Shown: positions 1 through 8,991, counted from the stretch's first letter. The stretch: 64,000 nt of DNA from Streptomyces sp. NRRL S-455 (GCF_000717875.1 NZ_JOCT01000031.1:20854-84853), one strand, 5' to 3'. Made by a program: numbers and translations. The notes: generated from the sequence alone by a model not told the origin.

Positions 1-1455
1 CTCCTCCTCGGTGTAGCCGAAGGTCTGCTGGCGGCGGGTGACCGAGGCGTGGGTGTGGACGATGTGCTCGCGCTCGGGCAGGTCGCCCAGCTCGATCTCG
101 CCGGCCTCCAGCCACTCCCCGTAGGGGTTCTCGGCGGCGAGCTCGGCCTTGATCTCGTCGTCCTCGATGATGCGGTGCTCGGCGGTGTCGACGAGGAACA
201 TGCGGCCGGGCTGGAGGCGGCCCTTGCGGACGACCTTGGAGGGGTCGATGTCCAGGACGCCGACCTCGGAGCCGAGGACGACCAGGCCGTCGTCGGTGAC
301 CCAGTAGCGGCCGGGGCGCAGTCCGTTGCGGTCGAGGACCGCGCCGACCTGGGTGCCGTCGGTGAAGGTGACACAGGCCGGGCCGTCCCAGGGCTCCATC
401 ATCGTGGAGTGGTACTGGTAGAAGGCGCGCCGGGCCGGGTCCATGGAGTCGTGGTTCTCCCACGCCTCGGGGATCATCATCAGCACGGAGTGCGGCAGCG
501 AGCGGCCGCCCAGGTGCAGCAGCTCCAGGACCTCGTCGAAGGAGGCGGAGTCGGAGGCGTCCGGCGTGCAGACCGGGAAGATCCGCTCGATGGCCTTGTC
601 GTCGGAGCCGAACAGGTCGGAGACCAGCTGCGACTCACGCGCCCGCATCCAGTTGCGGTTGCCCATGACCGTGTTGATCTCACCGTTGTGCGCGACGAAG
701 CGGTACGGGTGGGCCAGCGGCCAGGACGGGAACGTGTTCGTCGAGAACCGGGAGTGCACGAGCGCGATCGCGGAGGCGAAGCGGCGGTCGGACAGGTCCG
801 GGAAGAAGGGCTCCAGCTGGCCGGTGGTCAGCATGCCCTTGTAGACGATGGTCCGCGCCGACAGCGACGGGAAGTAGACGCCGGCCTCGCGCTCGGCGCG
901 CTTGCGCAGCACGAAGGCCTTGCGGTCGAGGGCGATGCCCTCCGAAGTGCCGTCGCTGACGAAGATCTGGCGGAAGACCGGCATGGTCGACCGGGCGGTG
1001 GCACCCAGCAGCTGGGGCGCGACGGGCACCTCGCGCCAGCCGAGGACGGTGAGGCCCTCGTCGGCCGCGATCGTCTCGATCTGCGCGACGGCCTCAGCGG
1101 TGGCCTCCTCCGGCAGGAAGGCGATGCCGACGGCGTAGGCACCGGCCGCGGGCAGTTCGAATCCGGCCACGTCACGGAAGAAGGCGTCCGGGACCTGCGA
1201 CAGGATTCCGGCGCCGTCGCCGGAGTCGGGCTCGGAGCCGGTGGCACCGCGGTGTTCCAGGTTGCGCAGGACGGTCAGAGCCTGCTCGACCAGGGTGTGG
1301 GACGCCTCGCCGGTGAGGGTGGCGACGAAGCCGACGCCACAGGCGTCGTGCTCGTTGCGGGGGTCGTACATACCCTGCGCAGCAGGGCGAGCATCCATGA
1401 ACGACCAGTTCTGGCCATTCGCGGAGTGCTGGGACGGCTGGCGCGGCGTACGCAT
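1..1455 (-). CDS. gltB: Glutamate synthase large subunit, N-terminal part (runs off the left edge)
   Basis: This is the glutaminase half of NADPH-type glutamate synthase, which with GltD turns glutamine and 2-oxoglutarate into two glutamates. The 485 visible codons are the class II amidotransferase domain. The ATG at 1455 has GGGAGA just upstream and gives MRTPRQ as N-terminus. The catalytic Cys is Cys39 in the [10 protein letters not shown] motif, so about 38 residues would be removed as propeptide, as in this family. Later motifs such as [17 protein letters not shown] and HNGEINT are typical of GltB. The central, FMN and Fe-S domains and gltD lie outside the window. An internal ATG at 1371 is a poorer start because the upstream residues are in frame and in family style. 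Confidence 0.95.
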   Translation of the reverse strand, partial: MRTPRQPSQHSANGQNWSFMDARPAAQGMYDPRNEHDACGVGFVATLTGEASHTLVEQALTVLRNLEHRGATGSEPDSGDGAGILSQVPDAFFRDVAGFELPAAGAYAVGIAFLPEEATAEAVAQIETIAADEGLTVLGWREVPVAPQLLGATARSTMPVFRQIFVSDGTSEGIALDRKAFVLRKRAEREAGVYFPSLSARTIVYKGMLTTGQLEPFFPDLSDRRFASAIALVHSRFSTNTFPSWPLAHPYRFVAHNGEINTVMGNRNWMRARESQLVSDLFGSDDKAIERIFPVCTPDASDSASFDEVLELLHLGGRSLPHSVLMMIPEAWENHDSMDPARRAFYQYHSTMMEPWDGPACVTFTDGTQVGAVLDRNGLRPGRYWVTDDGLVVLGSEVGVLDIDPSKVVRKGRLQPGRMFLVDTAEHRIIEDDEIKAELAAENPYGEWLEAGEIELGDLPEREHIVHTHASVTRRQQTFGYTEEE

Positions 1456-1834
1456 CGGCTCTCCCGTCGTCGTCAGGTGGCATATGCAAGTGCCGAGGGA
1501 CGACGCTGGCCCTCGCGTGATCGCAAAATTTCGTGCAGGTTACATGATGGAGCGGTTCTCGGGAACCGGGATAATCCGTTCCAGCATGCGGACACCGCGG
1601 GTGTGCGGCAGGGGTTCCGCACCAGCAGTGGAGGCTGTAGGGGGGCCGCACGGAACGATCGGGTGAGATCGTCATTCGTCGGCCCGGGGGCGGGACGGGC
1701 GCCTTCGCCCACCCCGCTGAGTGCGCGGCGAGCCTCATTGCCCACAGCGCTTACGGCTCATGCCCGGTGGTCATGCATCTGAAACCAGCGAGTAACGGCT
1801 ATTTATGCGGCCCATCGCATAAGCGCAAGCCGAG
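1456..1834. other. gltB upstream region (379 bp, no gene)
   Basis: The stretch between the VIT gene and gltB holds no convincing gene. It is less GC-rich than its surroundings around 1520-1580 and contains a GlnR-box-like arrangement at 1517-1543. It must carry the gltB promoter because the VIT gene upstream ends at 1835. Confidence 0.6.
1517..1543 (-). promoter_or_regulatory. GlnR-box-like site upstream of gltB
   Basis: Read on the minus strand this is GTAAC-N6-GAAAT-N6-ATCAC. The published Streptomyces GlnR box is gTnAc-n6-GaAAc repeated with the same 11-nt period. The first two half-sites match 5/5 and 4/5 and the third 4/5; the expected fourth half-site is weak. It lies about 60-90 nt before the gltB start. 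Binding by GlnR is inferred from the pattern only. Confidence 0.4.
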
Positions 1835-2566
1835 CTATCCTACGGCCGTCCCGAACAAGGTGCCCAGGGCGTACGTCACACCGGCCGCCGCACCTCCCAG
1901 GAACAGCTGCCGCAGCCCGCTGTACCACCAGGTCCGCGCCGTCACCCGGGCCACGACCGCACCGCACAGGAAGAGACCGAGCAGCGCCGAGAGCACGGCC
2001 GGCCAGAGGTTGCCGGCACCCAGCAGATACGGCAGTACGGGCACGAGTGCGCCCAGCGCGAAGGAGCCGAAGCTGGACACCGCGGCCACGGTGGGCGAGG
2101 GCAGATCGCCGGGGTCGATACCCAGCTCCTCCCGGGCGTGGATCTCGAGCGCCTGCTCGGGATCCTTCGAGAGCTGCCGGGCGACCTTGTCGGCCAGCTC
2201 CGGCTCGACCCCTCTCGCCCGGTAGAGCGCGGCGAGCTCGGCCTCCTCGTCCTTCGGGTGTTTGCGCAGCTCACGCCGCTCCACGTCCAGCTCGGCCTCG
2301 ACGAGCTCGCGCTGCGAGGCTACGGAGGTGTACTCACCCGCGGCCATGGAGAAGGCGCCGGCGGCCAGGCCCGCGAGTCCGCTGAGCACGATGGTGTTCT
2401 GGCTGACCGACCCGCCGGCGACACCGGTCATGAGCGCGAGATTGGAGACGAGACCGTCCATCGCACCGAACACCGCGGGACGCAGCCAGCCGCCGTTCAC
2501 GTCCCGGTGGGTGTGGTTGTCCCGGTGCGCCTCGTGCAGCGTCGCCTCGGTCTCGATGATGGCCAT
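1835..2566 (-). CDS. VIT1/CCC1 family Fe/Mn transporter
   Basis: The 243-residue protein has the layout of the vacuolar iron transporter family: TM1 at about 33-51 with the GAMDGLVSN motif (Asp37 and Met46 are the family's metal-path positions), TM2 at 58-80, an acidic cytosolic helical segment at 85-150 that in this family binds metal before translocation (REELG near 145-149), and three more membrane segments at about 160-185, 188-208 and 222-242. It probably exports Fe2+ or Mn2+ from the cytosol. The ATG at 2566 has GGGGA about 5 nt upstream. An iron-box-like sequence lies about 100 bp upstream, which fits iron control. The exact ion is not readable from sequence. Confidence 0.88.
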   Translation of the reverse strand: MAIIETEATLHEAHRDNHTHRDVNGGWLRPAVFGAMDGLVSNLALMTGVAGGSVSQNTIVLSGLAGLAAGAFSMAAGEYTSVASQRELVEAELDVERRELRKHPKDEEAELAALYRARGVEPELADKVARQLSKDPEQALEIHAREELGIDPGDLPSPTVAAVSSFGSFALGALVPVLPYLLGAGNLWPAVLSALLGLFLCGAVVARVTARTWWYSGLRQLFLGGAAAGVTYALGTLFGTAVG

Positions 2567-2666
2567 GAAAGATCCCCACTCCCCGCCGCCGGAACGACTC
2601 TTTGGACGAGTTCCAGTTTTTTACAACCCCCAAAGTACGTCGCGAATTCCGCTCCCGCCAGCAAGG

Positions 2667-2685
2667 AAAGGCTGGGCTAACCTGC
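2667..2685 (-). promoter_or_regulatory. Iron-box-like (DmdR/IdeR/DtxR-type) site
   Basis: The minus strand reads GCAGGTTAGCCCAGCCTTT. Against the 19-bp iron-box consensus TTAGGTTAGGCTAACCTAA this matches 12 positions, with one half (AGGTTAG) intact and the other half degenerate. It lies about 100 bp upstream of the VIT/CCC1 metal transporter start. Regulator identity is inferred. Confidence 0.42.
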
Positions 2686-2845
2686 GGTTTTGCCGTTTCG
2701 AATGATCACGCACGACCCCGCAGCCGCCGACGACGAAACAGCCCCACCGGAGACCAGGACCCTTCAGGTGACAGTCACGGACGGTGCGCGGGTGGGAGAC
2801 ACCGGGCCCGAAGGCGAAGCCGAGGCCGAAGGACCGACACACACA

Positions 2846-2877
2846 GAGGGCGCCCGGCGATCTCCGGGCGCCCTCTG
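2846..2877 (-). terminator. Hairpin terminator after lgt
   Basis: A near-perfect inverted repeat with arms GAGGGCGCCCGG and CCGGGCGCCCTC and a short loop lies about 20 nt past the lgt stop codon. No U-tract follows, which is usual in Streptomyces. Confidence 0.75.
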
Positions 2878-2898
2878 ACCATCACGTACGGCAGACCG

Positions 2899-3873
2899 TC
2901 AGGTCTTCTTCCCCGACCCGGCCTCGTTCTTGACCTCGCCCTCGGCGTCGCCGTCCTCGCCCCCGGTGTCGGCCGCGCTCTCGCTGTCCGCCGTGCTCCC
3001 GCTGTCCGCCGTGCTCTCGTCGTCGGCCTTGTCGTCCACCGCGGCTTCACCGCCGGAGGCAGCAGGCTCCACCACGGCCTCCCGGCCCGGCCGCTTCTTC
3101 GCCGACAGCACGAGGTAGGTGACCGCGAGCAGGAAGACGATGATCGCGGTCCACACGTTGAGCCGCAGCCCCAGGATGTGGTGGGCGTCGTCGACCCGCA
3201 TGTACTCGATCCAGGCCCGGCCCGCACAGTACGAGGCGACGTACAGCGCGAACGCCCGGCCGTGCCCGAGCCGGAAGCGGCGGTCCGCCCAGATGACCAG
3301 CAGCGCGACGCCGATGCACCACAGCGACTCGTACAGGAACGTCGGGTGGTACGTGCCCGGCACCCGCCCGTCGGCGGAGGACGTGATCTCCAGGGCCCAC
3401 GGCAGGTCGGTGGGCTTTCCGTACAGCTCCTGGTTGAACCAGTTGCCCCAGCGGCCGAGTGCCTGGGCGAGGGCGATGCCCGGCGCGACGGCGTCGGCGT
3501 ACGCCGGCATCGGGATGCCCCGGCGCCGGCAGCCGATCCAGGCACCCAGCGCGCCGAGCGCGATCGCCCCCCAGATGCCGAGGCCGCCCTCCCAGATCTT
3601 GAAGGCGTCCACCCAGTCGCGGCCCTCGCTGAAGTACAGCTCGTAGTCCGTGATCACGTGGTAGAGCCGGCCGCCGACCAGGCCGAAGGGCACGGCCCAG
3701 ACAGCGATGTCGGCCACCGTGCCGGCCCGCCCGCCACGGGCGATCCAGCGCCTGTTGCCGAGCCATACGGCTACGAAGACGCCGATGATGATGCAGAACG
3801 CGTAGCCGCGCAGCGGAATGGGGCCGAGGTACAGCACCCCGCGCGACGGGCTGGGAATGTAGGCAAGTTCCAT
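2899..3873 (-). CDS. lgt: Prolipoprotein diacylglyceryl transferase
   Basis: Lgt transfers diacylglycerol from phosphatidylglycerol to the lipobox cysteine of prelipoproteins at the membrane. The 324-residue protein has the family's seven-helix pattern, the GGRLYHVITDYELYF segment, the WEGGLGIWG motif (where E. coli has HGG) and the Lgt signature GRWGNWFNQELYG. The C-terminus from about residue 265 is a long acidic, Ser/Asp/Glu-rich cytosolic tail, common in actinobacterial Lgt. A TAGCGT -10-like element ends 10 nt before the ATG and no clear ribosome site is present, so the leader may be very short. It lies downstream of the DsbA-like gene on the same strand. Confidence 0.95.
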   Translation of the reverse strand: MELAYIPSPSRGVLYLGPIPLRGYAFCIIIGVFVAVWLGNRRWIARGGRAGTVADIAVWAVPFGLVGGRLYHVITDYELYFSEGRDWVDAFKIWEGGLGIWGAIALGALGAWIGCRRRGIPMPAYADAVAPGIALAQALGRWGNWFNQELYGKPTDLPWALEITSSADGRVPGTYHPTFLYESLWCIGVALLVIWADRRFRLGHGRAFALYVASYCAGRAWIEYMRVDDAHHILGLRLNVWTAIIVFLLAVTYLVLSAKKRPGREAVVEPAASGGEAAVDDKADDESTADSGSTADSESAADTGGEDGDAEGEVKNEAGSGKKT

Positions 3874-3957
3874 GGCAAGGTCGACGCTACCGTGCCGGGC
3901 CGGGGCCGCGGCGGGCAGCCCGGCTACGGGTCCATAACAGGCGCGTGAGAAGGGGCC

Positions 3958-4758
3958 TTACCCCTTGTTCTGCTCCTCGTTCCGCTGTTTGTCCTTCTCC
4001 TGCACCATCTTCTTCAGCTTCGCCGGGGTCATCGTGCTGTCCTGGTAGATGTTCTCGCCGTCGAACAGCACGGTCGGCGTGCCCGAGAAGCCGCCCTTGT
4101 CGAAGGCCTGGTGCGACTTGTCGACCCAGCCGTTGTGCGTGCCCTTCTCCACACACTGGCGGAAGGCGGGGCTGTCCAGGCCGTCGACCTTGCCGGCCAG
4201 TTCGATCAGCTTGCCGGTGTCGGCGTAGGCGTCGTCGACCTCCGGGGGCTGGTTGTCGAAGAGCACGTCGTGGTACGCGGGGAACTTCCCCGCGTCCTGG
4301 GCGCAGGCCGCGGCGTTGGCCGCGTTGCGGGAGCCGGTACCGCGCATGTTGCCGTCGATGAGGGTGACCAGGTGGTACTCGACCTTGAGCTGTCCGGCTT
4401 CGGTCAGCTCGTGGATCACCGGCCGGTACGCCGTCTCGAAGGACTTGCAGGCCGGGCAGCGGAAGTCCTCCCACACCGTGAGCGTGGACCGGGCGCTGTC
4501 CTTGCCGACCGGGATGGCGAGGCCGTCCTTGCCCTGAGCTCCCGAGGGAGCCACGACCGGGCCCGACGCCTCGCTGTCGTCGTCCTTTCCGGCGTTGGCG
4601 GCGACGACGCCGATCACCGCCGCGAGCCCCAGGACGGCGACGACGGCCCCGCCCACGATCAGCGCGCGCCGGCGCTTCTCCGCGGACTTCTGCTTCTCGC
4701 GCTCGACCGCCAGCCGCTCCCGGGCGGTGCGCTTTCCCTCATGGTTCTTCTCGCTCAC
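3958..4758 (-). CDS. Membrane-anchored DsbA-like thioredoxin-fold protein (copy 1)
   Basis: The GTG start at 4758 gives 266 residues: a basic, charged N-terminus (1-31), one membrane helix (about 32-54), a linker and an extracytoplasmic DsbA-family domain with the redox motif CPAC at 101-104 inside WEDFRCPACKSF, and the cis-proline motif GTPTVLFDG near the end. The class makes or exchanges disulfides in exported proteins. The protein closely resembles the second copy at 32978-33802 in layout. The gene lies between the trpA terminator and lgt, so it is probably transcribed separately from trp. The start is chosen because the residues upstream look like frame read-through, although no strong ribosome site is visible. 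Confidence 0.85.
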   Translation of the reverse strand: MSEKNHEGKRTARERLAVEREKQKSAEKRRRALIVGGAVVAVLGLAAVIGVVAANAGKDDDSEASGPVVAPSGAQGKDGLAIPVGKDSARSTLTVWEDFRCPACKSFETAYRPVIHELTEAGQLKVEYHLVTLIDGNMRGTGSRNAANAAACAQDAGKFPAYHDVLFDNQPPEVDDAYADTGKLIELAGKVDGLDSPAFRQCVEKGTHNGWVDKSHQAFDKGGFSGTPTVLFDGENIYQDSTMTPAKLKKMVQEKDKQRNEEQNKG

Positions 4759-4772
4759 ACCCCGGAAACGAA

Positions 4773-4799
4773 CCGGGGAGGCGCACCGCGCCTCCCCGG
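4773..4799 (-). terminator. Terminator downstream of trpA
   Basis: Perfect 12-bp inverted repeat, arms CCGGGGAGGCGC and GCGCCTCCCCGG around a 3-nt loop, about 45 nt past the trpA stop. It separates the trp operon from the DsbA-like gene. Confidence 0.85.
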
Positions 4800-4844
4800 C
4801 CCCAGGTCCACCCGTACGAGGGACCCGTATGACTACCCGGTTTC

Positions 4845-5663
4845 TTACGCCTGTCGGCGGACGCCCTTGGCGAGGTCGCCCGCCAGGGCGCGGACGGCCT
4901 CGACACCGGCCGCGTCGTCCGGGGCGTCCAGCATGGCCTTGACGAAGGCCGAGCCGACGATCACGCCGTCGGCGAAGCCGGCGACCTCGGCGGCCTGGGC
5001 GGCGTTGGAGACGCCGAGCCCGACGCAGACGGGCAGGTCGGTCCCCGTGGCCCGGGTGCGTCCCACCAGGTCCTCGGCCTGCGAGCTGACCGACGCGCGG
5101 GTGCCCGTGACACCCATGAGGGAGGCGGCGTAGACGAAGCCGCTGCCCGCCGCGGTGATCTGCGCGAGCCGCTCGTCCTTGCTGCTGGGGGCGACGACGA
5201 AGACGGTGGCGAGCCCGTGCTTCTCCGCGTGCTCCCTCCAGAGCGCGGACTCCTGCACGGGCAGGTCGGGCAGGATGCACCCGGCGCCGCCCGCCTCGGC
5301 GAGCTCGGCGGTGAACCGCTCGACGCCGTAGCGGTCGATGGGGTTCCAGTACGTCATCACGAGGACAGGCTTGCCGGTGGCCGCGTGCGCCTCGCGGACC
5401 GTGCGCATCACGTCGGCGATCTTCACGCCGCCGCGCAGGGCGATGTCGTCTGCGGTCTGGATGACGGGGCCGTCGAGGACGGGGTCGCTGTGCGGCAGAC
5501 CGACCTCGACGACGTCGGCGCCGCCGTCCAGGACGGCCTTGATCGCCTCGATGCCGCCGTCCACGGTCGGGAAACCGGCCGGGAGGTAGGCGATGAGGGC
5601 GGAGCGCCCTTCGGACTTCGCCGTGGCGAGGGTGTCCGTCAACAGCTGAATGTTGCCGCTCAC
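4845..5663 (-). CDS. trpA: Tryptophan synthase alpha subunit
   Basis: TrpA cleaves indole-3-glycerol phosphate to indole and glyceraldehyde 3-phosphate and passes indole to TrpB. The 272-residue TIM barrel has the catalytic acids Glu53 and Asp64 in [16 protein letters not shown], as in the E. coli enzyme (Glu49/Asp60). The GTG start at 5663 overlaps the trpB stop codon in a GTGA tetranucleotide, implying translational coupling that would help equal synthesis of the two subunits. It is the last gene of trpC-trpM-trpB-trpA. Confidence 0.97.
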   Translation of the reverse strand: MSGNIQLLTDTLATAKSEGRSALIAYLPAGFPTVDGGIEAIKAVLDGGADVVEVGLPHSDPVLDGPVIQTADDIALRGGVKIADVMRTVREAHAATGKPVLVMTYWNPIDRYGVERFTAELAEAGGAGCILPDLPVQESALWREHAEKHGLATVFVVAPSSKDERLAQITAAGSGFVYAASLMGVTGTRASVSSQAEDLVGRTRATGTDLPVCVGLGVSNAAQAAEVAGFADGVIVGSAFVKAMLDAPDDAAGVEAVRALAGDLAKGVRRQA

Positions 5664-6946
5664 TTGGCGTCTCCCTCGATCTCGGCGGTGTCGGCGTCCG
5701 CGTCGGCGGCGACCTCGGCGTCGGTGTCGTAGAGGCCGAAGTAGCGGGCGGCGGTGTCCATGTCCTTGTCGCCGCGGCCGGACAGGTTGACCACGATCAG
5801 CCCGTCCTTGCCCAGCTCCCTGCCGACCTCGAGGGCGCCGGCCAGGGCGTGGGCGCTTTCGATGGCCGGGATGATGCCCTCGGTGCGGGACAGCAGGCGC
5901 AGGGCCCGCATGGCCGCGTCGTCGGTGACCGCGCGGTACTCGCCGCGGCCGGAGTCCTTCAGGTAGGAGTGCTCCGGGCCGATGCCCGGGTAGTCCAGGC
6001 CGGCCGAGATCGAGTACGGCTCGGTGATCTGGCCCTCGTCGTCCTGGAGGACGTAGGAGCGGGAGCCGTGCAGGATGCCGGGCTCACCGGCGGTGAGGGT
6101 GGCGGCGTGCTCACCGGTCTCGACGCCGTGGCCCGCGGGTTCGCAGCCGATGAGGCGGACGGACTCGTCGGGGATGAAGGCGTGGAAGAGGCCGATGGCG
6201 TTGGAGCCGCCGCCGACGCAGGCGACGGCCGCGTCGGGGAGGCGTCCGGCGCGCTCCAGGAGCTGGCGGCGGGTCTCGACGCCGATGACGCGGTGGAAGT
6301 CGCGGACCATGGCCGGGAAGGGGTGGGGGCCGGCGACGGTGCCGAAGAGGTAGTGGGTGTGGTCGACGTTGGCGACCCAGTCGCGGAAGGCCTCGTTGAT
6401 GGCGTCCTTGAGCGTGCGGCTGCCGGACTTCACGGCGATGACCTCGGCGCCGAGCATGCGCATGCGGGCGACGTTGAGGGCCTGGCGCTGGGTGTCGATC
6501 TCGCCCATGTAGATCGTGCAGTCGAGGCCGAAGAGCGCGCAGGCGGTGGCCGTGGCGACGCCGTGCTGGCCGGCGCCCGTCTCGGCGATGACGCGGGTCT
6601 TGCCCATGCGCTTGGTGAGCAGGGCCTGACCGAGGACGTTGTTGATCTTGTGGGAGCCGGTGTGGTTGAGGTCCTCGCGCTTGAGGAAGACCCGGGCGCC
6701 ACCGGCGTGCTCGGCGAACCGGGGCACTTCGGTGAGCGCCGACGGGCGGCCGGTGTAGTTGACCAGGAGGTCGTCGAGTTCCCTGGCGAACTCGGGGTCG
6801 TGCTTGGCCTTGTCGTACTCGACGGCGACCTCGTCGACGGCGGCGACGAGGGCCTCCGGGATGAACTTGCCGCCGAACGCCCCGAAGTAGCCTTCGGGGC
6901 TGGGGGTCTGACCCTCGGGGTCGGGGATGAAGAACTGGCTGGGCAT
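5660..6946 (-). CDS. trpB: Tryptophan synthase beta subunit
   Basis: TrpB condenses indole with serine using pyridoxal phosphate. The 428-residue protein carries the PLP lysine, Lys100, in [10 protein letters not shown] and the phosphate-binding loop [10 protein letters not shown]. The ATG at 6946 follows GTGAGGT at a suitable distance. The C-terminus has an extra acidic Ala/Asp-rich tail of about 25 residues beyond the catalytic core. It follows trpM after a 134-bp gap and overlaps trpA by 4 nt. Confidence 0.97.
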   Translation of the reverse strand: MPSQFFIPDPEGQTPSPEGYFGAFGGKFIPEALVAAVDEVAVEYDKAKHDPEFARELDDLLVNYTGRPSALTEVPRFAEHAGGARVFLKREDLNHTGSHKINNVLGQALLTKRMGKTRVIAETGAGQHGVATATACALFGLDCTIYMGEIDTQRQALNVARMRMLGAEVIAVKSGSRTLKDAINEAFRDWVANVDHTHYLFGTVAGPHPFPAMVRDFHRVIGVETRRQLLERAGRLPDAAVACVGGGSNAIGLFHAFIPDESVRLIGCEPAGHGVETGEHAATLTAGEPGILHGSRSYVLQDDEGQITEPYSISAGLDYPGIGPEHSYLKDSGRGEYRAVTDDAAMRALRLLSRTEGIIPAIESAHALAGALEVGRELGKDGLIVVNLSGRGDKDMDTAARYFGLYDTDAEVAADADADTAEIEGDAK

Positions 6947-7080
6947 GCGAATACCTCACGGTGAGTGTGTTTGGGTGCACCAATCGCCGTGGGGGCGGGG
7001 TTGTCAGTTGGCTGCGGGACCGTTGTGGCTGGTCGCGCCCGCGCGGCGGTAGCCGCACGTCAAACAGAGCCCCGCGCCCC

Positions 7081-7251
7081 CTAAAGGCAGGGGCGCTGCC
7101 ATCGCATGCCGTTGACCTGGCCCGGCTCGTCACCGATGACGTACCGGACCCGGCGGCCGTGTACGCGGCGCGCGGGAGCACGGCAGCCGCGGGGGCGGCA
7201 GCCGCGCGCGAGGCGGGCGTACCGGTCCACGGTCGTCATGGTGGGAGTCAT
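7081..7251 (-). CDS. trpM: Small arginine-rich tryptophan-operon protein TrpM
   Basis: This 56-codon frame sits between trpC and trpB on the same strand. It matches in position, size and, as I recall it, sequence the small trpM (trpX) gene of the S. coelicolor trpCXBA operon, which has been described as a modulator of tryptophan synthesis. The protein has 13 arginines, three cysteines (18, 23, 55) and a single Trp near the C-terminus. The start may be the ATG at 7251 or the in-frame ATG at 7239; neither has a clear ribosome site, and the first lies 21 nt past the trpC stop, so re-initiation by ribosomes leaving trpC is likely. I see no recognisable domain, so its mechanism cannot be read from sequence. 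Confidence 0.78.
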   Translation of the reverse strand: MTPTMTTVDRYARLARGCRPRGCRAPARRVHGRRVRYVIGDEPGQVNGMRWQRPCL

Positions 7252-7272
7252 CGGGGCAAGCCTAGCGGGTGA

Positions 7273-8082
7273 TCAGCTCCGGCCGTGCCGGATTGCGGGG
7301 TGTTCTCCGGCCGCCACCAGGTCGGCCACCGCCGCCTTGGGGTCCCTGCCGGTGACGAGGGACTCGCCGACCAGGACCGCGTCGGCGCCGGCGTTGGCGT
7401 AGGCGATGAGGTCGTGGGGGCCGCGGACGCCGGACTCGGCGATCTTGATGATGTGGTCCGGGATCTCCGGTGCCACACGCTCGAAGGTGCCGCGGTCCAC
7501 CTCGAGGGTCTTGAGGTTGCGCGCGTTGACGCCGATCACGCGGGCGCCCGCGTCGACCGCGCGCTCCACCTCGTCCTCGTCGTGCACCTCGACGAGCGGC
7601 GTGAGCCCGATGGACTCGGCACGCTCGATGAGGGACTCCAAGGCGGGCTGGTCGAGGGCGGCGACGATCAGCAGGACGACGTCGGCGCCGTAGGCCCGGG
7701 CCTCCCACAGCTGGTACGACGTGACGATGAAGTCCTTGCGCAGGACCGGGATGTCCACGCGGGCGCGGACGGCCTCCAGGTCGGCGAGCGAACCGCCGAA
7801 CCGGCGCTGTTCCGTGAGGACGGAGATGACGGCCGCGCCGCCCGCCTCGTAGTCCGCGGCGAGGCCGGCCGGGTCGGCGATGGCGGCCAGCGCGCCCTTG
7901 GAGGGGCTGGAGCGCTTGACCTCGCAGATCACCTTGACACCGTCGCCGCGCAGGGCGGCCACGCCGTCCTTGGCCGCGGGAGCCTTCGCCGCGCGCTCCT
8001 TGAGCTCGTCGAGGCTGACGCGTGCCTGCCGCTCCGCGAGGTCGGCACGGACTCCGTCGATGATCTCGTCGAGCACACTCAC
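7273..8082 (-). CDS. trpC: Indole-3-glycerol phosphate synthase
   Basis: TrpC closes the indole ring from CdRP. The 269-residue barrel shows the family motifs [13 protein letters not shown] (catalytic Lys), VLRKDFIV (second catalytic Lys), [14 protein letters not shown] and [12 protein letters not shown]. It is monofunctional, with no TrpF domain; PriA at 13677-14402 supplies that step. The GTG start at 8082 follows AAGGGGG at a good distance. It is the first gene of the trpC-trpM-trpB-trpA unit, and its promoter must lie in the 140-bp gap upstream. Confidence 0.97.
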   Translation of the reverse strand: MSVLDEIIDGVRADLAERQARVSLDELKERAAKAPAAKDGVAALRGDGVKVICEVKRSSPSKGALAAIADPAGLAADYEAGGAAVISVLTEQRRFGGSLADLEAVRARVDIPVLRKDFIVTSYQLWEARAYGADVVLLIVAALDQPALESLIERAESIGLTPLVEVHDEDEVERAVDAGARVIGVNARNLKTLEVDRGTFERVAPEIPDHIIKIAESGVRGPHDLIAYANAGADAVLVGESLVTGRDPKAAVADLVAAGEHPAIRHGRS

Positions 8083-8159
8083 GCGAGCGGCCCCCTTCCA
8101 GACGCTTGACAGTTCCAGCGACCGATCGAGAACCGATGGTCACTGCGATGGTATCCGCA

Positions 8160-8177
8160 GCGGGGCGTAGGCCCCGC
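8160..8177 (-). terminator. Terminator after the DUF2752 gene
   Basis: Compact hairpin GCGGGGC-GTAG-GCCCCGC about 45 nt beyond the DUF2752 stop codon and just upstream of the trpC promoter region. Confidence 0.65.
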
Positions 8178-8222
8178 ATCCGGTTGACGGCCGGTCCCAA
8201 TACCTGGACAGCCGCCCGTGGA

Positions 8223-8657
8223 TCAAGGGTGGAGCCAGCCGCCGAAGGGCAGGTTCCGGACAACCGTGAAGACCAGCAGCAACGCGCCCAGGCTCCACAC
8301 CAGCCCCGGGCGGGGGTCGATCCGCAGCGGGCGTCCGCGGACCGCGTGGACCACCCATACGGTCCAGAGCGCGGCGAAGGCCAGATAGCCGAGGACGGCG
8401 ATCGCGTTGGCGTGCAGTGCCGCCGGGAGGTCGCCGTGGACGAACGCGTGCGCGCTGCGCAGTCCGCCGCAGCCTGGGCAGTACAGGCCCGTGTACCTCA
8501 GGAGCGGGCAGGCGGGGTAGTGGCCGGGTTCGTTCGGGTCCACCGCTCCCACGTAGGCGAAGGCGGCGGCGACGGCCGTGAGCACCCCGGCGGGGACGAT
8601 CAGGCGGCCCGGGACACTCCGCGTCATCCTTCGGCTGTCGGCGTTCACGCTACGCAT
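8223..8657 (-). CDS. DUF2752 membrane protein
   Basis: The predicted protein (144 residues from the ATG at 8657, with GGGG about 5 nt upstream) has an N-terminal membrane segment, the Cys/Gly motif YPACPLLRYTGLYCPGCGGLRSAHAF that defines DUF2752, and two further hydrophobic helices near the C-terminus. A longer frame starting at 8693 would read through the upstream terminator hairpin and is unlikely. Function is unknown; the paired cysteines could bind metal or form disulfides. It lies between the trp genes and is probably transcribed on its own because hairpins flank it. Confidence 0.8.
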   Translation of the reverse strand: MRSVNADSRRMTRSVPGRLIVPAGVLTAVAAAFAYVGAVDPNEPGHYPACPLLRYTGLYCPGCGGLRSAHAFVHGDLPAALHANAIAVLGYLAFAALWTVWVVHAVRGRPLRIDPRPGLVWSLGALLLVFTVVRNLPFGGWLHP

Positions 8658-8676
8658 TGTGCCCCGCACACGCGTG

Positions 8677-8709
8677 AGGGGCGGCCCCGGCACCAGTGCC
8701 GGCCGCCCC
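8677..8709 (-). terminator. Terminator between the HGxxPAAW gene and the DUF2752 gene
   Basis: Inverted repeat with outer arms AGGGGCGGCC and GGCCGCCCCT, and an inner GGCAC/GTGCC pair, lies about 30 nt past the stop of the HGxxPAAW gene. Confidence 0.75.
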
Positions 8710-8739
8710 TTGTGCGACCACGCGGTGTTCCGCCGGGGA

Positions 8740-8991
8740 TCAGCCCTCGGCGCGCGCCGGCTCGCGGTCGCCCGTCATCTGGTGCGGCTGGTGCAGGTCC
8801 TTGGGCTGGCCCAGGCCCATCATCCGCATGATGCCGCCGACGACACCGCCGAGCAGCACGACCACCATGCCCGCCCAGAAGCCCGCCGGCTGGTCCATCA
8901 CCATGAACGCGCCCGCGACGCAGAAACCGATGAAGGCGATCGTGACACCGGTCCAGGCGGCCGGGGTGTGACCGTGGCTGCTGCCCGCCAT
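8740..8991 (-). CDS. HGxxPAAW-type small membrane protein
   Basis: The ATG at 8991 is preceded by a textbook ribosome site (GAGGAGC, 5 nt spacing), giving 83 residues that begin MAGSSHGHTPAAWTG. The HGHTPAAW segment names this Streptomyces family. Two hydrophobic helices (about 14-33 and 38-58) follow, then a hydrophilic tail. Function is unknown. It sits directly downstream of the TIGR02234-type gene and upstream of a terminator. An upstream in-frame ATG at 9042 is not supported by a ribosome site. Confidence 0.8.
   Translation of the reverse strand: MAGSSHGHTPAAWTGVTIAFIGFCVAGAFMVMDQPAGFWAGMVVVLLGGVVGGIMRMMGLGQPKDLHQPHQMTGDREPARAEG

Larger units (their letters stand above)
2567..2898. other. 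Intergenic region between lgt and the VIT gene
   Basis: This 332-bp gap has no gene I can support. It carries the likely lgt terminator (2846-2877), an AT-richer stretch near 2600-2640 and an iron-box-like sequence at 2667-2685. A 62-codon plus-strand frame at 2690-2878 ends inside the terminator and is not credible. Confidence 0.6.

Noticed and set aside
2690-2878. 62-codon plus-strand ORF between lgt and the VIT gene
   Set aside because: It ends inside the lgt terminator hairpin and has no ribosome site or family-like sequence.
8083-8222. Tryptophan attenuator leader peptide before trpC
   Set aside because: I found no short frame with repeated Trp codons and no competing hairpins of attenuator type; only the terminator of the upstream gene is clear.
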